Shown piece after piece: positions 33,330-42,461 of a DNA stretch of 64,000 nt. The notes beneath the pieces were generated by a model. The model was not told the DNA's origin. It saw nothing but the letters and a program-made list of their open reading frames with translations, and did no database searches. The DNA is taken from positions 32,001 through 96,000 of the forward strand of contig NZ_LSGP01000020.1 in assembly GCF_001611555.1 (NCBI RefSeq), read 5' to 3'. Source of the DNA: Anaerosporomusa subterranea. GTDB taxonomy: Bacteria > Bacillota > Negativicutes > Sporomusales > Acetonemataceae. The translations under genes and the position numbers were made by a program. Position 1 is the stretch's first letter; each line of letters opens with the position of its first letter.

Positions 33330-34109
33330 ATGCTAATAGGAAAACGCCTGCTGAGAGGATTGTACTTGCCTGCAATCCTTTTTGCCATATGGGTTCTCGG
33401 GTCATGGCAATCGCTTTGGAACGCCTATGTTATCCCATCGCCAAGTACAGTACTCACCGCAGTGCAGCAAATGCTGGCACACGGGACGCTGTATAAGCAT
33501 ATCTCAGTCAGCCTGTATCGCGTGCTTCTGGGCTTTTCGGTAGCCTTCATACTGGCGTTCCCGCTGGGGGTACTGTTAGGAATGAAGCGTAGCTGCGGCG
33601 ATTATCTCGGTCCGCTGTTAGAATTTGTTCGCCATGTGCCGCCGCTCGCGACTGTCCCCATGCTGATTCTCTGGTTTGGCATCGGCGAAACCCCGAAATT
33701 GCTGATTGTCGTATTGGCAACATTCTTTCCGATCTTTTTAAATATCCTATATGGAGTTGCAAATTGTGACGAGAAATGGCTGGAGGTCGGAAAAACATTT
33801 AAGCTGAGCAACTGGCAACAATTTTGCCGAATCGTGCTGCCAGCAGCTTTACCGTCAGTACTGCTCGGTATGCAATTAGGACTTGGCTATAGTTGGCGGG
33901 CTTTGGTGGGAGCTGAACTGATCGCAGCCTCATCAGGTATCGGCTATATGATACTCGATGCTGAACAACTTTCTCGGCCAGATGTTGTCGTGGTCGGCAT
34001 TTTAACAATTGGTATTGTCGGCACTCTAATTGACTGGCTGTTCTTATGGATAACCAAGAGGGCAATACCATGGAAAGCGGGTGAGACAACAGAATATGGC
34101 AGGGGTTGA
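33330..34109 (+). CDS. SsuC/TauC-like ABC transporter permease
   Basis: About 259 residues with six hydrophobic helices and the ABC-permease loop EVGKTFKLSNWQQFCRIVLPAALPSVLLGMQLGLGYSWRALVGAEL, close to nitrate/sulfonate/taurine permeases. ATG 33330 fits a GAGG site ten bases upstream; a GTG at 33321 is nearly on top of that site. It overlaps the ATPase gene by 14 bases. First gene of an operon with a Fur-like operator, which is unusual for a sulfonate system. Confidence 0.85.
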   Translation: MLIGKRLLRGLYLPAILFAIWVLGSWQSLWNAYVIPSPSTVLTAVQQMLAHGTLYKHISVSLYRVLLGFSVAFILAFPLGVLLGMKRSCGDYLGPLLEFVRHVPPLATVPMLILWFGIGETPKLLIVVLATFFPIFLNILYGVANCDEKWLEVGKTFKLSNWQQFCRIVLPAALPSVLLGMQLGLGYSWRALVGAELIAASSGIGYMILDAEQLSRPDVVVVGILTIGIVGTLIDWLFLWITKRAIPWKAGETTEYGRG

Positions 34110-34896
34110 AATCGACAATTTATCTAAACACTATCAACTCAACGACAAGGTTTTTTATGCCTTGCAGCAAATCACGATGACCATTCCTGACGGCAGCATT
34201 ACCGCCATTGTTGGCAAAAGCGGCTGCGGCAAAACTACCCTGCTCAGGTTGTTAGCCGGCTTAGAAGAGAAGTCAGCAGGTGATATCAGCTTTGCATATT
34301 CCCAAACAGATTCGGTCAATCACCGCGTTGGCATGGTCTTTCAAGAACACCGTTTAATGCCATGGTTGACTGTCAGAGAGAATATGGCCTTCTCGCTTAA
34401 AGCCGATCCCGACCAAACCAAGGCTGAGCAAACTGTGACCAAGTACCTAACCCTGCTGGGGCTAGCAGAGTTTCAAAACGCCTATCCAGGACAATTGTCA
34501 GGCGGCATGGCGCAGCGGACTGCACTCGGTCGAACTCTGTGCTATGACCCTGATCTAATATTAATGGACGAGCCGTTTGGCGCTTTAGATTATTTTACTC
34601 GCAAAAATCTGCAGCGTGAGATTGTTGATTTATTTCTTACGCAAAAGAAGACGATTGTTTTTGTCACCCATGATGTCACCGAAGCCGTTTATCTCGGTCA
34701 GAAAGTCATTGTGATGGATTCTGGAAAAGTGGTCTGTGATATCCCGGTAGACCTGCCGTATCACCGCGAGGCCAATTCAGCCGAATGTTTGGCAATACAG
34801 CAGGAAATTCTCAGCTGTCTTGGCGGGCAGACGCAGGAAGGACCCACGGAACTTTGGAGAAATAGGGGTACGTTAACCACAAAGTACACAGAGTAA
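34096..34896 (+). CDS. SsuB/TauB-like ABC transporter ATPase
   Basis: About 266 residues: Walker A GKSGCGKTT near residue 41, Q-loop VFQEHRLMPWLTVRENM, signature LSGGMAQRTALGR, Walker B LILMDEPFGALDYFTR, and H-loop VTHDVTEAVYLG. Matches ATPases of nitrate/sulfonate/taurine importers. Starts inside the end of the permease gene. Followed by a 140-base gap holding a CAGAG-type inverted repeat before the binding protein gene. Confidence 0.9.
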   Translation: MAGVEIDNLSKHYQLNDKVFYALQQITMTIPDGSITAIVGKSGCGKTTLLRLLAGLEEKSAGDISFAYSQTDSVNHRVGMVFQEHRLMPWLTVRENMAFSLKADPDQTKAEQTVTKYLTLLGLAEFQNAYPGQLSGGMAQRTALGRTLCYDPDLILMDEPFGALDYFTRKNLQREIVDLFLTQKKTIVFVTHDVTEAVYLGQKVIVMDSGKVVCDIPVDLPYHREANSAECLAIQQEILSCLGGQTQEGPTELWRNRGTLTTKYTE

Positions 34897-35002
34897 CACA
34901 GAGGGTGTCGGAGGGTATTATTCGTGACTAGTAAGTTGACAGAGAAATATCTTTCTATGTTAATGTACCTCTGAGTGCCCTCCGCGTACTCTGCGAACTC
35001 CT
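34870..35002. repeat. CAGAG-rich inverted repeat element, copy 1
   Basis: Left arm (34870-34918) contains ACAAAGTACACAGAGTAACA and GGAGGG; right arm (34963-35002) contains the reverse complement type CCTCCGCGTACTCTGCGAAC. Same family as the larger element at 38229-38567. It sits inside the importer operon, between the ATPase and binding-protein genes. Confidence 0.6.
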
Positions 35003-35036
35003 CATTGTTCCTATATTTTGATTGGAGGCTTTATAA

Positions 35037-36002
35037 ATGTCACTATCATCAAAAAAGTTTGTCGTACTTGCTATTAGCTTGCTACTCGTATTCATCGTGG
35101 TCGGATGTGGTTCAGAAAATAAACCGGCTACGCCGGAGAAACCTAAAGTCATTTCGATTACATATGTTAAAGCGCCGTTGAATGTTCCTTCCATCGTCGA
35201 AAAGAAACTGGGCCTATTTGATAAAGAATTTGGGCCTGACAACATTAAAATTGAGCTGCCGGAAATAACCGTCGGGCCAAAGCAAACCGAAGCGATGGCA
35301 GCCGGGGCTGTCGATTTTGCCCACGGCTTGGGCGGCACGACGGCGATCATGGCGGCAGCCAATGGAGTGGACTTAAAGATTATCGGCATATACAGCCGAG
35401 CGCCAAAAGCCTTTGTGCTGCTGGCTAAAGACCCCAGTATAAAAAGCTTAGCCGATCTAAAAGGCAAAAAGGTCGCCGGGCCAAAAGGAACCGTGCTGCA
35501 CCAACTGCTATTAACCGCTTTAACTAAGAACTCACTACAAGCTGACGATGTCCAGTTTGTCGCTATGGATATTCCCGGATCTGTTGCTGCGCTGATGAAT
35601 GGCAGTGTCGACTTCGCACTGGCCGCAGGCCCTGACGCTTTGCGGGCCGAACAGGCGGGAGCCAGAATCATCACCACTGGTGAGGGTTTAATCGAAGCCA
35701 CGATTGTTACCGCCGTCAGGGGCGAGTTCTTGCGAAAATATCCTGATCTGGTCAAACGTTTTGTAAAAACCCACCAAGCCACCCAGGAGTACTTGAAGAC
35801 CAATCAACAAGACGTTCTGGCAATCACAACAGCCGAAACCGGCCTGGCCATAGATATGGTAAATAAAATGTATCCCTGGTATGATTTCAACTCAACGATC
35901 AAGCCATCTGATATCGAAGAACTGAAGAAGACGCAAGACTTCCTGATGAAAAACGGCATGCAGGCAAAGGCCATCTCGATAGAAGAACTGATTGCGAAGT
36001 GA
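35037..36002 (+). CDS. SsuA-like ABC substrate-binding lipoprotein
   Basis: 321 residues with lipoprotein signal (VLAISLLLVFIVVGCGS) and a NrtA/SsuA/ThiY-type fold: SITYVKAPLNVPSIVEKKLGLFDKEFGPDNIKIELPEI, AMAAGAVDFAHGLGGTTAIMAAANGVDLKIIGIYSRAPKAFVLLAKDPSIKSLADLKGKKVAGPKGT. The start has TTGGAGG. Such proteins bind sulfonates, taurine, nitrate, thiamine precursors or other small anions. The Fur-like operator upstream leaves open an iron-linked ligand. Confidence 0.88.
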   Translation: MSLSSKKFVVLAISLLLVFIVVGCGSENKPATPEKPKVISITYVKAPLNVPSIVEKKLGLFDKEFGPDNIKIELPEITVGPKQTEAMAAGAVDFAHGLGGTTAIMAAANGVDLKIIGIYSRAPKAFVLLAKDPSIKSLADLKGKKVAGPKGTVLHQLLLTALTKNSLQADDVQFVAMDIPGSVAALMNGSVDFALAAGPDALRAEQAGARIITTGEGLIEATIVTAVRGEFLRKYPDLVKRFVKTHQATQEYLKTNQQDVLAITTAETGLAIDMVNKMYPWYDFNSTIKPSDIEELKKTQDFLMKNGMQAKAISIEELIAK

Positions 36003-36008
36003 AGCAGC

Positions 36009-36036
36009 AAAGGACGCCAAATAGCGTCCTTTTTTA
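36009..36036 (+). terminator. terminator of the SsuCBA-like operon
   Basis: Stem AAAGGACGC / GCGTCCTTT with six-base loop and T-run, seven bases past the stop codon. Confidence 0.9.
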
Positions 36037-36156
36037 TTTTAGTTGCGCCAAGAGAAGCGTTATTGCCCAAAAAGGTTTATTGGTAAATTTGTCGAATATT
36101 GCTAGTCAAAGAACTATTTTGTTAATGGCGATCTCGAGAACGGGAGGGAGCTATTT

Positions 36157-38205
36157 ATGTCCCTAATCCTATACGACAAGGAGAAGTACTTTGCAGACAA
36201 ATTCGCCGGATACAGAATTGGCTTAAAAATCTGCTCATTGTATTTGATTTTAGGAGCCTTGTGGATCCTATTTTCCGATCGTCTTGTCGCTGTTTTCGTA
36301 ACAGATATGGATGAATTTGTCCGTATCAATACCTATAAGGGCTGGGCGTTCATTCTTATCACTTCTCTGCTGCTTTGCTGGTTAAATCGCTACTTTTTGC
36401 AACAACTCCTTATTTCTAACCAAAAGCTCTTTACTGCCCATCAGGAGCTGGAGCTTTCCTATGAAGAGATTATTGCTACCGAAGAAGAACTAAGGCAGCA
36501 ATTTAGCGAACTTGAACAGCAAGCAAATGCCTTAACCATTAGTGATTTCAATTATCGCAATTTGTTTGATAATATGTTGAATGCCTTTGCGCTGCACGAA
36601 ATTATTTGCGATGCCAACGGAAACCCGATTGATTACCGCTTTTTAGCTGTGAATCCCGCGTTTGAGCGACTTACAAGCTTAGAGGCTAAGACCGTAGTCG
36701 GAAAAACCGCATTAGAGATCTTACCAAATACAGAACCATATTGGATTGAAATATGTGGAGAAGTTGCCCTTGGCGGCGAACCTCGCTCGATTATCCAGTT
36801 TTCGCAAGATATTAACCGATATTTTGAAGTCGAAGCATATTGCCCAGAGATTGGTAAGTTCGCTATTCAGTTTTTAGACTGTACAGAACGCATCAAGCAT
36901 CAGGAAAAAATTGAGCACATGGCCTATTACGATGCATTAACCGGTTTGCCAAACCGCTATTTACTGCGAGACCGGCTACAAAAGGCCATTACCAATGCCG
37001 CCAGTAATCAGGAAAAACTAGCTGTTTTTCTCATTGATTTAGATGACTTTAAGCTGATTAACGATACCCTTGGCCATTTTGCCGGTGATGAACTGCTCAA
37101 AGTCATCGGAGAAAGATTGTCTGCTACACTTTACAAACAAGATACGGTTGCTCGTTTGGGCGGAGACGAGTTTATGATTATTGTGGAAAGTATCAGCTTA
37201 CTCGACAACGTCACTGTGATTGCTGAGAAACTGATTAAAGCAGTGGGAGAGCCTTGGCATTACAACGATATGTCCTATCATATATCCTGCAAGTTAGGAA
37301 TAACCGTATTTTCTGACAACAGCCAAGATGCTGATACTCTGATTAAGCAAGCAGACATAGCAATGTATAAGGCAAAAAAACTTGGCCAAGGGTTTTATCA
37401 GTATTACGTGTCAGATATGGAAGCTCAGCTTTCCCGGCGCCTGGAAATGGAAGCCGATCTTCATAACGCGATAAAGCAGCAACAGTTCGTCCTGCATTAT
37501 CAACCACAAGTCGATAGAAACAGACAGATTGTCGGGGTTGAAGCATTACTCCGCTGGCAGCACCCAACGAAAGGGCTAATTCCACCACTTAACTTTATCC
37601 CCCTCGCCGAAGAGACCGGACTGATCACAAAAATCGGCGAATGGGTATTACAAACAGCCTGCCGTCAAAGCAAAATCTGGCAGGATGCTGGATTGCCACC
37701 ACTATTGGTGGCGGTAAATCTCTCGGCGCGTCAGTTCCACCAGCAAGACCTGCTGACAGTCATCTCAGAAACGATTAAGGAATCAGGAATTGACCCCCAA
37801 AATCTTGTTTTGGAAATTACCGAAACCATTGCCATGAAAGATGCCGACTATACGATCCAAGTACTGCAAGCGCTACAATCGATGGGAGTCCAAATCGCGC
37901 TCGATGATTTCGGCATAGGCTATTCTTCATTGATTTATCTGAAGCGATTTCCCATCAACTCACTAAAGATTGATCGCTCGTTCATCCAAGATATTCACAC
38001 GAACTCGGAAGGTTCGGCCATCGCCCGGGCCATACTGGCTCTGGCCAAGAATCTCAACCATCTGGTTGTAGCCGAAGGAGTCGAAACCGCTGAGCAATTT
38101 GCCTTTTTGCAGGGCCTAGAGTGTGACCATATGCAGGGATACTTATTTAGCAAACCATTGCCTGTGGATGAGATTACTGACGTATTGGTTAAATCGAAGC
38201 TGTGA
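36157..38205 (+). CDS. membrane GGDEF-EAL cyclic-di-GMP enzyme
   Basis: 682 residues. Two hydrophobic helices at about 25-50 and 65-85, a coiled coil (SYEEIIATEEELRQQFSELEQQ), a PAS-like domain (about 125-240), a GGDEF domain with intact RLGGDEF, and an EAL domain with EALLRW, VNLSARQF, DDFGIGYSSL and VVAEGVET, i.e. all major catalytic segments of a phosphodiesterase. It may make or break cyclic-di-GMP; which activity dominates cannot be read. Ribosome binding site GGGAGGGAG. Single gene between the importer terminator and a repeat element. Confidence 0.92.
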   Translation: MSLILYDKEKYFADKFAGYRIGLKICSLYLILGALWILFSDRLVAVFVTDMDEFVRINTYKGWAFILITSLLLCWLNRYFLQQLLISNQKLFTAHQELELSYEEIIATEEELRQQFSELEQQANALTISDFNYRNLFDNMLNAFALHEIICDANGNPIDYRFLAVNPAFERLTSLEAKTVVGKTALEILPNTEPYWIEICGEVALGGEPRSIIQFSQDINRYFEVEAYCPEIGKFAIQFLDCTERIKHQEKIEHMAYYDALTGLPNRYLLRDRLQKAITNAASNQEKLAVFLIDLDDFKLINDTLGHFAGDELLKVIGERLSATLYKQDTVARLGGDEFMIIVESISLLDNVTVIAEKLIKAVGEPWHYNDMSYHISCKLGITVFSDNSQDADTLIKQADIAMYKAKKLGQGFYQYYVSDMEAQLSRRLEMEADLHNAIKQQQFVLHYQPQVDRNRQIVGVEALLRWQHPTKGLIPPLNFIPLAEETGLITKIGEWVLQTACRQSKIWQDAGLPPLLVAVNLSARQFHQQDLLTVISETIKESGIDPQNLVLEITETIAMKDADYTIQVLQALQSMGVQIALDDFGIGYSSLIYLKRFPINSLKIDRSFIQDIHTNSEGSAIARAILALAKNLNHLVVAEGVETAEQFAFLQGLECDHMQGYLFSKPLPVDEITDVLVKSKL

Positions 38206-38228
38206 TCAGAAAGAGTGGTAGGACCGAA

Positions 38229-38567
38229 TTAGAAACACTAACCGCAGAGGGTCGAGGAGGGCTTGTGGAGGGGACGGAGGGTTACTTCGGAAGATCGGGT
38301 ACGTTTAACCGCAGAGTGCGCGGAGTATGTAGAGGACACCCGCAGAGATTATGAAAAGGGGACGCCACACCGGCGTCCCCTTTTTTGTAACGTAGAATTT
38401 ATAAAATTCCAGGCGTTCCGAATCCTTGTGCACAAGGAACGGAACCACTAGCACCACTATGATAAAATAACAAAGATCCTTTGGCGCCGCTTTTGCTACA
38501 CGGACCCGGAAATCCTCTGCGTTGCCCTCAGCGCACTCAGCGCACTCTGCGTACTCTGCGGTTCGCA
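38229..38567. repeat. CAGAG-rich inverted repeat element, copy 2
   Basis: Outer arms carry ACCGCAGAG units on the left (38239-38347) and the complementary CTCTGCG with tandem 9-base AGCGCACTC units on the right (38514-38567). Inside lie a terminator-like hairpin (38354-38386) and a GTTCCG/CGGAAC dyad around TTGTGCACAA (38415-38445). No gene is convincing in 38206-38601; short reading frames there are repeat translations. Confidence 0.65.
38354..38386 (+). terminator. strong hairpin inside repeat copy 2
   Basis: Stem AAAAGGGGACGCC / GGCGTCCCCTTTT with a five-base loop and T6 tail. It would end read-through from the GGDEF-EAL gene. Confidence 0.8.
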
Positions 38568-38601
38568 TTTTCCGTTACCCTAAAGACCTCAGGAGGGTGC
38601 T

Positions 38602-38898
38602 TTACAGCTTCGTTTCTTCCGCTTGGTATATAGTAAGAACTGTCTGTCCATCGCGGAGATCTGCGGACTTTTGCTGCCACTCGGCGATATGCGGTGTGGT
38701 GAAGTGACTCTGTAGCACCGCTTTGTCTGACCATTCCTCGATAAAACTGAAGCTGTTTTCAACATATGGATCCTCGAGCAAAGAATAGCTGATGCAGCCA
38801 GTTTCTTGACGTGTGGCAGCGATGAGATCCTTTGCCACCGCCAGCAATTCAGCCTTCTTTCCTAGCTTGACCTTAAACTTGGCAACCACAACAATCAT
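38602..38898 (-). CDS. antibiotic biosynthesis monooxygenase (ABM/YgiN-like) small protein
   Basis: 98 residues, typical ABM ferredoxin-like fold: MIVVVAKFKVKLGKKAELLAVAKDLI, ETGCISYSLLEDPYVENSFSFIEEWSDKAVLQSHFTTPHI. Relatives are putative quinol monooxygenases or stress proteins. AGGAGG lies seven bases upstream. It follows the DUF898 protein by 31 bases in the same direction. The substrate is unknown. Confidence 0.85.
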   Translation of the reverse strand: MIVVVAKFKVKLGKKAELLAVAKDLIAATRQETGCISYSLLEDPYVENSFSFIEEWSDKAVLQSHFTTPHIAEWQQKSADLRDGQTVLTIYQAEETKL

Positions 38899-38929
38899 AA
38901 TTTAACCTCCTTTAAACTTTCTAGGGCTT

Positions 38930-39271
38930 TCAATGACTAACTGTTATTACTGACTGATTTTCATCAGCGAAATCGGTATTATCTGTCTCCCAACGCTTGA
39001 GTTGACAATACGCCCATGGAGTGTAAAGGCCGAGCGTCACAAAGAGCAGGACTAGAATGATTAACCAATGCCCGAGGAAGCCTACACCAGTGCCGTTAAA
39101 AACCAATTGGCGACCATTGACATATGTGTTAGCAGCAATCCAGCGTTGCTGAGCCGAATACGCCCAGGGAAAGTATAGGCCAAGAGTGATAAGACTGACG
39201 ACTGTTGTCCACAGCAGTAACCAGAGATAGCCAAATCCGGAGCCACGGAATTCAAATGCACACTTTGCCAT
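38930..39271 (-). CDS. DUF898/YjgN-like small membrane protein
   Basis: 113 residues with two copies of one motif: helix followed by TLGLYFPWAYSAQQRW and TLGLYTPWAYCQLKRW. This duplicated helix-plus-PWAY pattern fits the DUF898 (YjgN) family, but the protein is much shorter than YjgN. Two membrane helices are likely. GGAGG ribosome binding site. Function unknown; probably co-transcribed with the ABM protein. Confidence 0.7.
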   Translation of the reverse strand: MAKCAFEFRGSGFGYLWLLLWTTVVSLITLGLYFPWAYSAQQRWIAANTYVNGRQLVFNGTGVGFLGHWLIILVLLFVTLGLYTPWAYCQLKRWETDNTDFADENQSVITVSH

Positions 39272-39620
39272 TTATTTAACCTCCATACTTACCAACATGT
39301 CAAAACAGGGGAAAGATTTTTCTTTAACTACAAGATATACAATAACTTCGCCAGAATGCTATAAACTCCCTGCTCCGGTATTTGATAAGCCTAAATGACA
39401 TAAACTAAAATTCAATATACTACACTATAACTCAAAAAAAAACAGTTGAATTATGCCTCATTTTACTATAACATTATAATTGTCAGATAATTATTGTATA
39501 ATGTATACAAAAACTTGCGATTTTAGCTACTTATTTGCGGTAGTTAACAGTAGCGTGAATTGGATTCAAAATCTTTTTTTCAGTCAATCAATCGAATACA
39601 ACCAAAGGAGGAGAGATTGT
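39272..39620. other. AT-rich intergenic region upstream of the aminotransferase
   Basis: No gene is convincing. A TATAAT at about 39496-39501 may be the -10 element for the aminotransferase gene, but no good -35 box is at standard spacing, and the leader to the start codon would be about 110 bases. Confidence 0.4.
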
Positions 39621-40850
39621 ATGTCAAGTCGGCTCGCAAGTCATGCCCAGGGAAAAGTTTTTGTTGATGAAGTATTTGATGCAGTCGCTGCCGTCGGCCG
39701 CGCCACCACGCAATTTGGTAAAGCAAACGTTCTTAACGCAACTATTGGCTCATTATGTGATGAGCAAGAAAAACTCGTTTTACTGCCAACAGTGGAAAAC
39801 GTCTTTCGCAACTTAAACAGCGATGATATCGCCGGATATGCCAGTGTAAGAGGTTTTCCCGAATATCTGTCAGCAGCTATTGAGCAAACCTTTAAGAACA
39901 GCAAACCAGATGCCTATATTGAGGCAGTTGCCACCTCCGGCGGCACTGGGGCAATCCATAATTTTATCTGGAATTTTTCCAATCTCGGCGATGCGGTGTT
40001 AACCCACGATTGGCACTGGCAGCCTTATTCCGTGCTTTGCAGTGACATCATGCGCCGGCTAGAAACATTTGCGTTTTTCGATGAAAATCAGAAGTTCAAT
40101 ATCAAATCGTTTGAAAGCAAAGTCCGTGAACTGATTGCCAAACAGGATAATCTAGTTATCATCCTGAACACGCCTAATCACAATCCGACCGGCTACAGTC
40201 TGACTGATGCCGAGTGGGATCAGGTAATCGCTGTTGTCAACCAAAACGCCACCGGCAAAAAAACCATCGCGATTATGGCTGATATTGCCTATATCGATTA
40301 TGCGGCTGATCCTAACCAATGTCGTACCTTTATGAAAAAATTCGATACCCTAGCACCCAATGTATTTGGCGCATTTGCGTTTAGTATGTCAAAAGGCTTT
40401 ACCCTATACGGGCAAAGAATGGGAGCCCTGATCGGCGTATCAAAGGACAAACAGGCAATCGACGAGTTTGTCAACGCTTCAGTAATCACCTGCCGCACTC
40501 GCTGGTCAAATCTCAGTCGTGCCGCGATGCGGACTTTGGCTGAAATCTATAAGGACAAAGCCTTATTGGCGCAAGTTGATCAAGAGCGCCGTCAATACGC
40601 AGCCATACTACAGCAACGGGCTGATCTGTTTGTGGCTGAGGCCAAAACTGCTGGGCTCAACTTCCTGCCCTATACGGCTGGCTTCTTTATCACGATTCCG
40701 ACAGATGACCCGGTAGCGGCTAGCAATATCTTACGGCAAAGCAATATCTTCGTTGTGCCGATGGCAAAAGGTCTGCGCATCGCTGTTTGCGCAGTGCCAG
40801 TCAATAAAATCCGCGGTCTGGCGGCAAAAGTCGCCGAGTCAGTTAAGTAA
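39621..40850 (+). CDS. class I/II PLP aminotransferase, probable aromatic amino acid type
   Basis: 409 residues when started at ATG 39621, which has AAAGGAGGAG upstream; the frame is open further back but without a site. Seen: the PLP region ATSGGTGAIHNFIWNF, NTPNHNPTGYSLTDAEW (Asn/Pro contact), MADIAYIDYA (Asp), and SMSKGFTLYGQRMGAL with the Schiff-base lysine. Related to aspartate/aromatic aminotransferases. It precedes gdhA by 160 bases; glutamate dehydrogenase would regenerate its amino donor. Confidence 0.88.
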   Translation: MSSRLASHAQGKVFVDEVFDAVAAVGRATTQFGKANVLNATIGSLCDEQEKLVLLPTVENVFRNLNSDDIAGYASVRGFPEYLSAAIEQTFKNSKPDAYIEAVATSGGTGAIHNFIWNFSNLGDAVLTHDWHWQPYSVLCSDIMRRLETFAFFDENQKFNIKSFESKVRELIAKQDNLVIILNTPNHNPTGYSLTDAEWDQVIAVVNQNATGKKTIAIMADIAYIDYAADPNQCRTFMKKFDTLAPNVFGAFAFSMSKGFTLYGQRMGALIGVSKDKQAIDEFVNASVITCRTRWSNLSRAAMRTLAEIYKDKALLAQVDQERRQYAAILQQRADLFVAEAKTAGLNFLPYTAGFFITIPTDDPVAASNILRQSNIFVVPMAKGLRIAVCAVPVNKIRGLAAKVAESVK

Positions 40851-41010
40851 GTCCACTGAGACGTTGTTGGGGAAGGCGGAGAACTAACCGCATAGTACAA
40901 AAAGAGCTCATAGGGGATCGCAGGGAACTACCCACGCGAACTTTATTAAGCTCCAAGTACGCTGTGGTAAAACGTACCTCCAGCCTATAAATAAGAGGAG
41001 GTTGAATTTA

Positions 41011-42366
41011 ATGGCTACAAATGCTCAAAAGTATTGTGACGATCTCTATCAACGCGTTGTTGAACGAAATGCGAACGAACCGGAATTCCACCAAACAGTC
41101 AAGGAAGTGCTTGGTTCTTTGGTGGATGTGCTGGAGAAACATCCTGAATATATTGAGTTGGGAATCATGGAGCGGATCGTCGAGCCGGAGCGGCAAATTG
41201 TCTTCCGGGTGCCTTGGATGGATGACTCCGGTAAGGTACGAGTAAACCGGGGCTTTCGGGTTCAGTTCAACAGTGCTATCGGGCCATACAAGGGAGGTCT
41301 GCGTTTTCACCCGTCTGTCAACCTTGGCATCATCAAGTTCCTCGGTTTTGAGCAGACTTTCAAGGATTCACTGACGAGCCTGCCGATGGGCGGCGGCAAA
41401 GGCGGTTCCGACTTTGATCCGAGAGGCAAGTCTGATGCGGAAGTTATGCGATTCTGCCAGAGCTTCATGACAGAGCTGTATCGACATATCGGTCCTGATA
41501 CCGATGTGCCGGCAGGTGACCTTGGCGTCGGCGGCAGGGAAATTGGCTACCTGTTTGGACAATATAAGAGAATAAAAGGCAATTATGAAAACGGCGTTTT
41601 AACCGGAAAAGGCATTCCTTTTGGCGGTAGCTTGGCTCGCCCGGAAGCCACGGGCTTTGGAATCAGTTATTTTTGCCAGGAGATGTTAAAAACCAAAGGC
41701 ACGTCCTTTGACGGCAAGACGGTTGCCCTGTCCGGTTTCGGCAACGTTACATGGGGTACTGCAATAAAGGTTACTGAATTGGGCGGCAAGATTGTTACCC
41801 TTTCAGGTCCTGACGGATATATCTACGATCCCGACGGCGTCAGCGGCGAGAAGATTGAATATCTGCTCGAAATGAGAGCGTCCGGCCGTGACAAGGTTCA
41901 GGATTATGCTGACAAATTCGGTGTTAAGTTCTTCCCAGGCGAAAAACCATGGGGCGTTAAAGTTGATGTAATCATTCCATGTGCTACTCAAAATGATATC
42001 CATCTTGAAGATGCCAAGAAAATCGTCGCCAACGGAGTGAAATATGTTTGCGAAGGCGCAAATATGCCTTGTACAAACGAAGCCGTTGATTACTTCCTGG
42101 AACACGGCGTATATGTTGGGCCGTCAAAAGCAGCCAATGCGGGTGGAGTGTCCGTTTCCGGCCTTGAAATGACCCAGAACAGCATGCGGTTGGCCTGGTC
42201 GTTCGAAGAAGTCGATGCCAAACTCAAAGATATCATGCTCAATATCTATAAAAACTCCAGACAGGCAGCAGAAGAATATGGCCACAAGGACAATCTGGTT
42301 ATCGGCGCCAACATTGCTGGATTTATTAAAATCGCTGAAGCAATGAAAGCACAAGGTCTGGTATAG
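41011..42366 (+). CDS. gdhA: NADP-type glutamate dehydrogenase
   Basis: 451 residues, the size of hexameric bacterial GdhA. Catalytic and binding stretches: GPYKGGLRFHPSVNLGIIKFLGFEQTFKDSLTSLPMGGGKGGSDFDPRGKSD (catalytic Lys), DTDVPAGDLGVGGREIGYLFGQYKRI, ARPEATGFGISYF, the Rossmann loop GFGNVTWG and CEGANMPCTNEA. ATG 41011 has AGAGGAGG upstream. Makes glutamate from 2-oxoglutarate and ammonia. A broken paralog of the other GDH subtype lies at 45544. Confidence 0.95.
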   Translation: MATNAQKYCDDLYQRVVERNANEPEFHQTVKEVLGSLVDVLEKHPEYIELGIMERIVEPERQIVFRVPWMDDSGKVRVNRGFRVQFNSAIGPYKGGLRFHPSVNLGIIKFLGFEQTFKDSLTSLPMGGGKGGSDFDPRGKSDAEVMRFCQSFMTELYRHIGPDTDVPAGDLGVGGREIGYLFGQYKRIKGNYENGVLTGKGIPFGGSLARPEATGFGISYFCQEMLKTKGTSFDGKTVALSGFGNVTWGTAIKVTELGGKIVTLSGPDGYIYDPDGVSGEKIEYLLEMRASGRDKVQDYADKFGVKFFPGEKPWGVKVDVIIPCATQNDIHLEDAKKIVANGVKYVCEGANMPCTNEAVDYFLEHGVYVGPSKAANAGGVSVSGLEMTQNSMRLAWSFEEVDAKLKDIMLNIYKNSRQAAEEYGHKDNLVIGANIAGFIKIAEAMKAQGLV

Positions 42367-42390
42367 AAGAAGTCAATCTGTGGTAGTTTG

Positions 42391-42441
42391 AAACGCAGGG
42401 GATATTCGAAGCCGAATTCGGCACGAATATCCCCTGCGTTT
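42391..42441. terminator. hairpin between gdhA and the convergent PPDK_N gene
   Basis: 18-base arms AAACGCAGGGGATATTCG / CGAATATCCCCTGCGTTT; the loop itself folds through the palindrome GCCGAATTCGGC. Followed by TTTAG. Serves both converging genes. Confidence 0.85.
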
Positions 42442-42461
42442 TAGTTGGCATTAAGCCAATC

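Noticed and set aside
34955-35803. Long open frame on the minus strand opposite the SsuA-like gene (about 280 codons)
   Set aside because: It is antisense to a clear lipoprotein gene with signal peptide and ribosome binding site, and its composition is that of a shadow frame.
38263-38568. Short frames translating to TAEYAECAECAE-like peptides
   Set aside because: They are translations of the CAGAG-type repeat units, on both strands, with no ribosome binding site.
42413-42426. GAATTCGGCACGA, identical to part of a common cDNA-library adapter
   Set aside because: It lies inside a perfect terminator stem-loop and forms the palindrome GCCGAATTCGGC there, so a natural origin is more likely than vector contamination.
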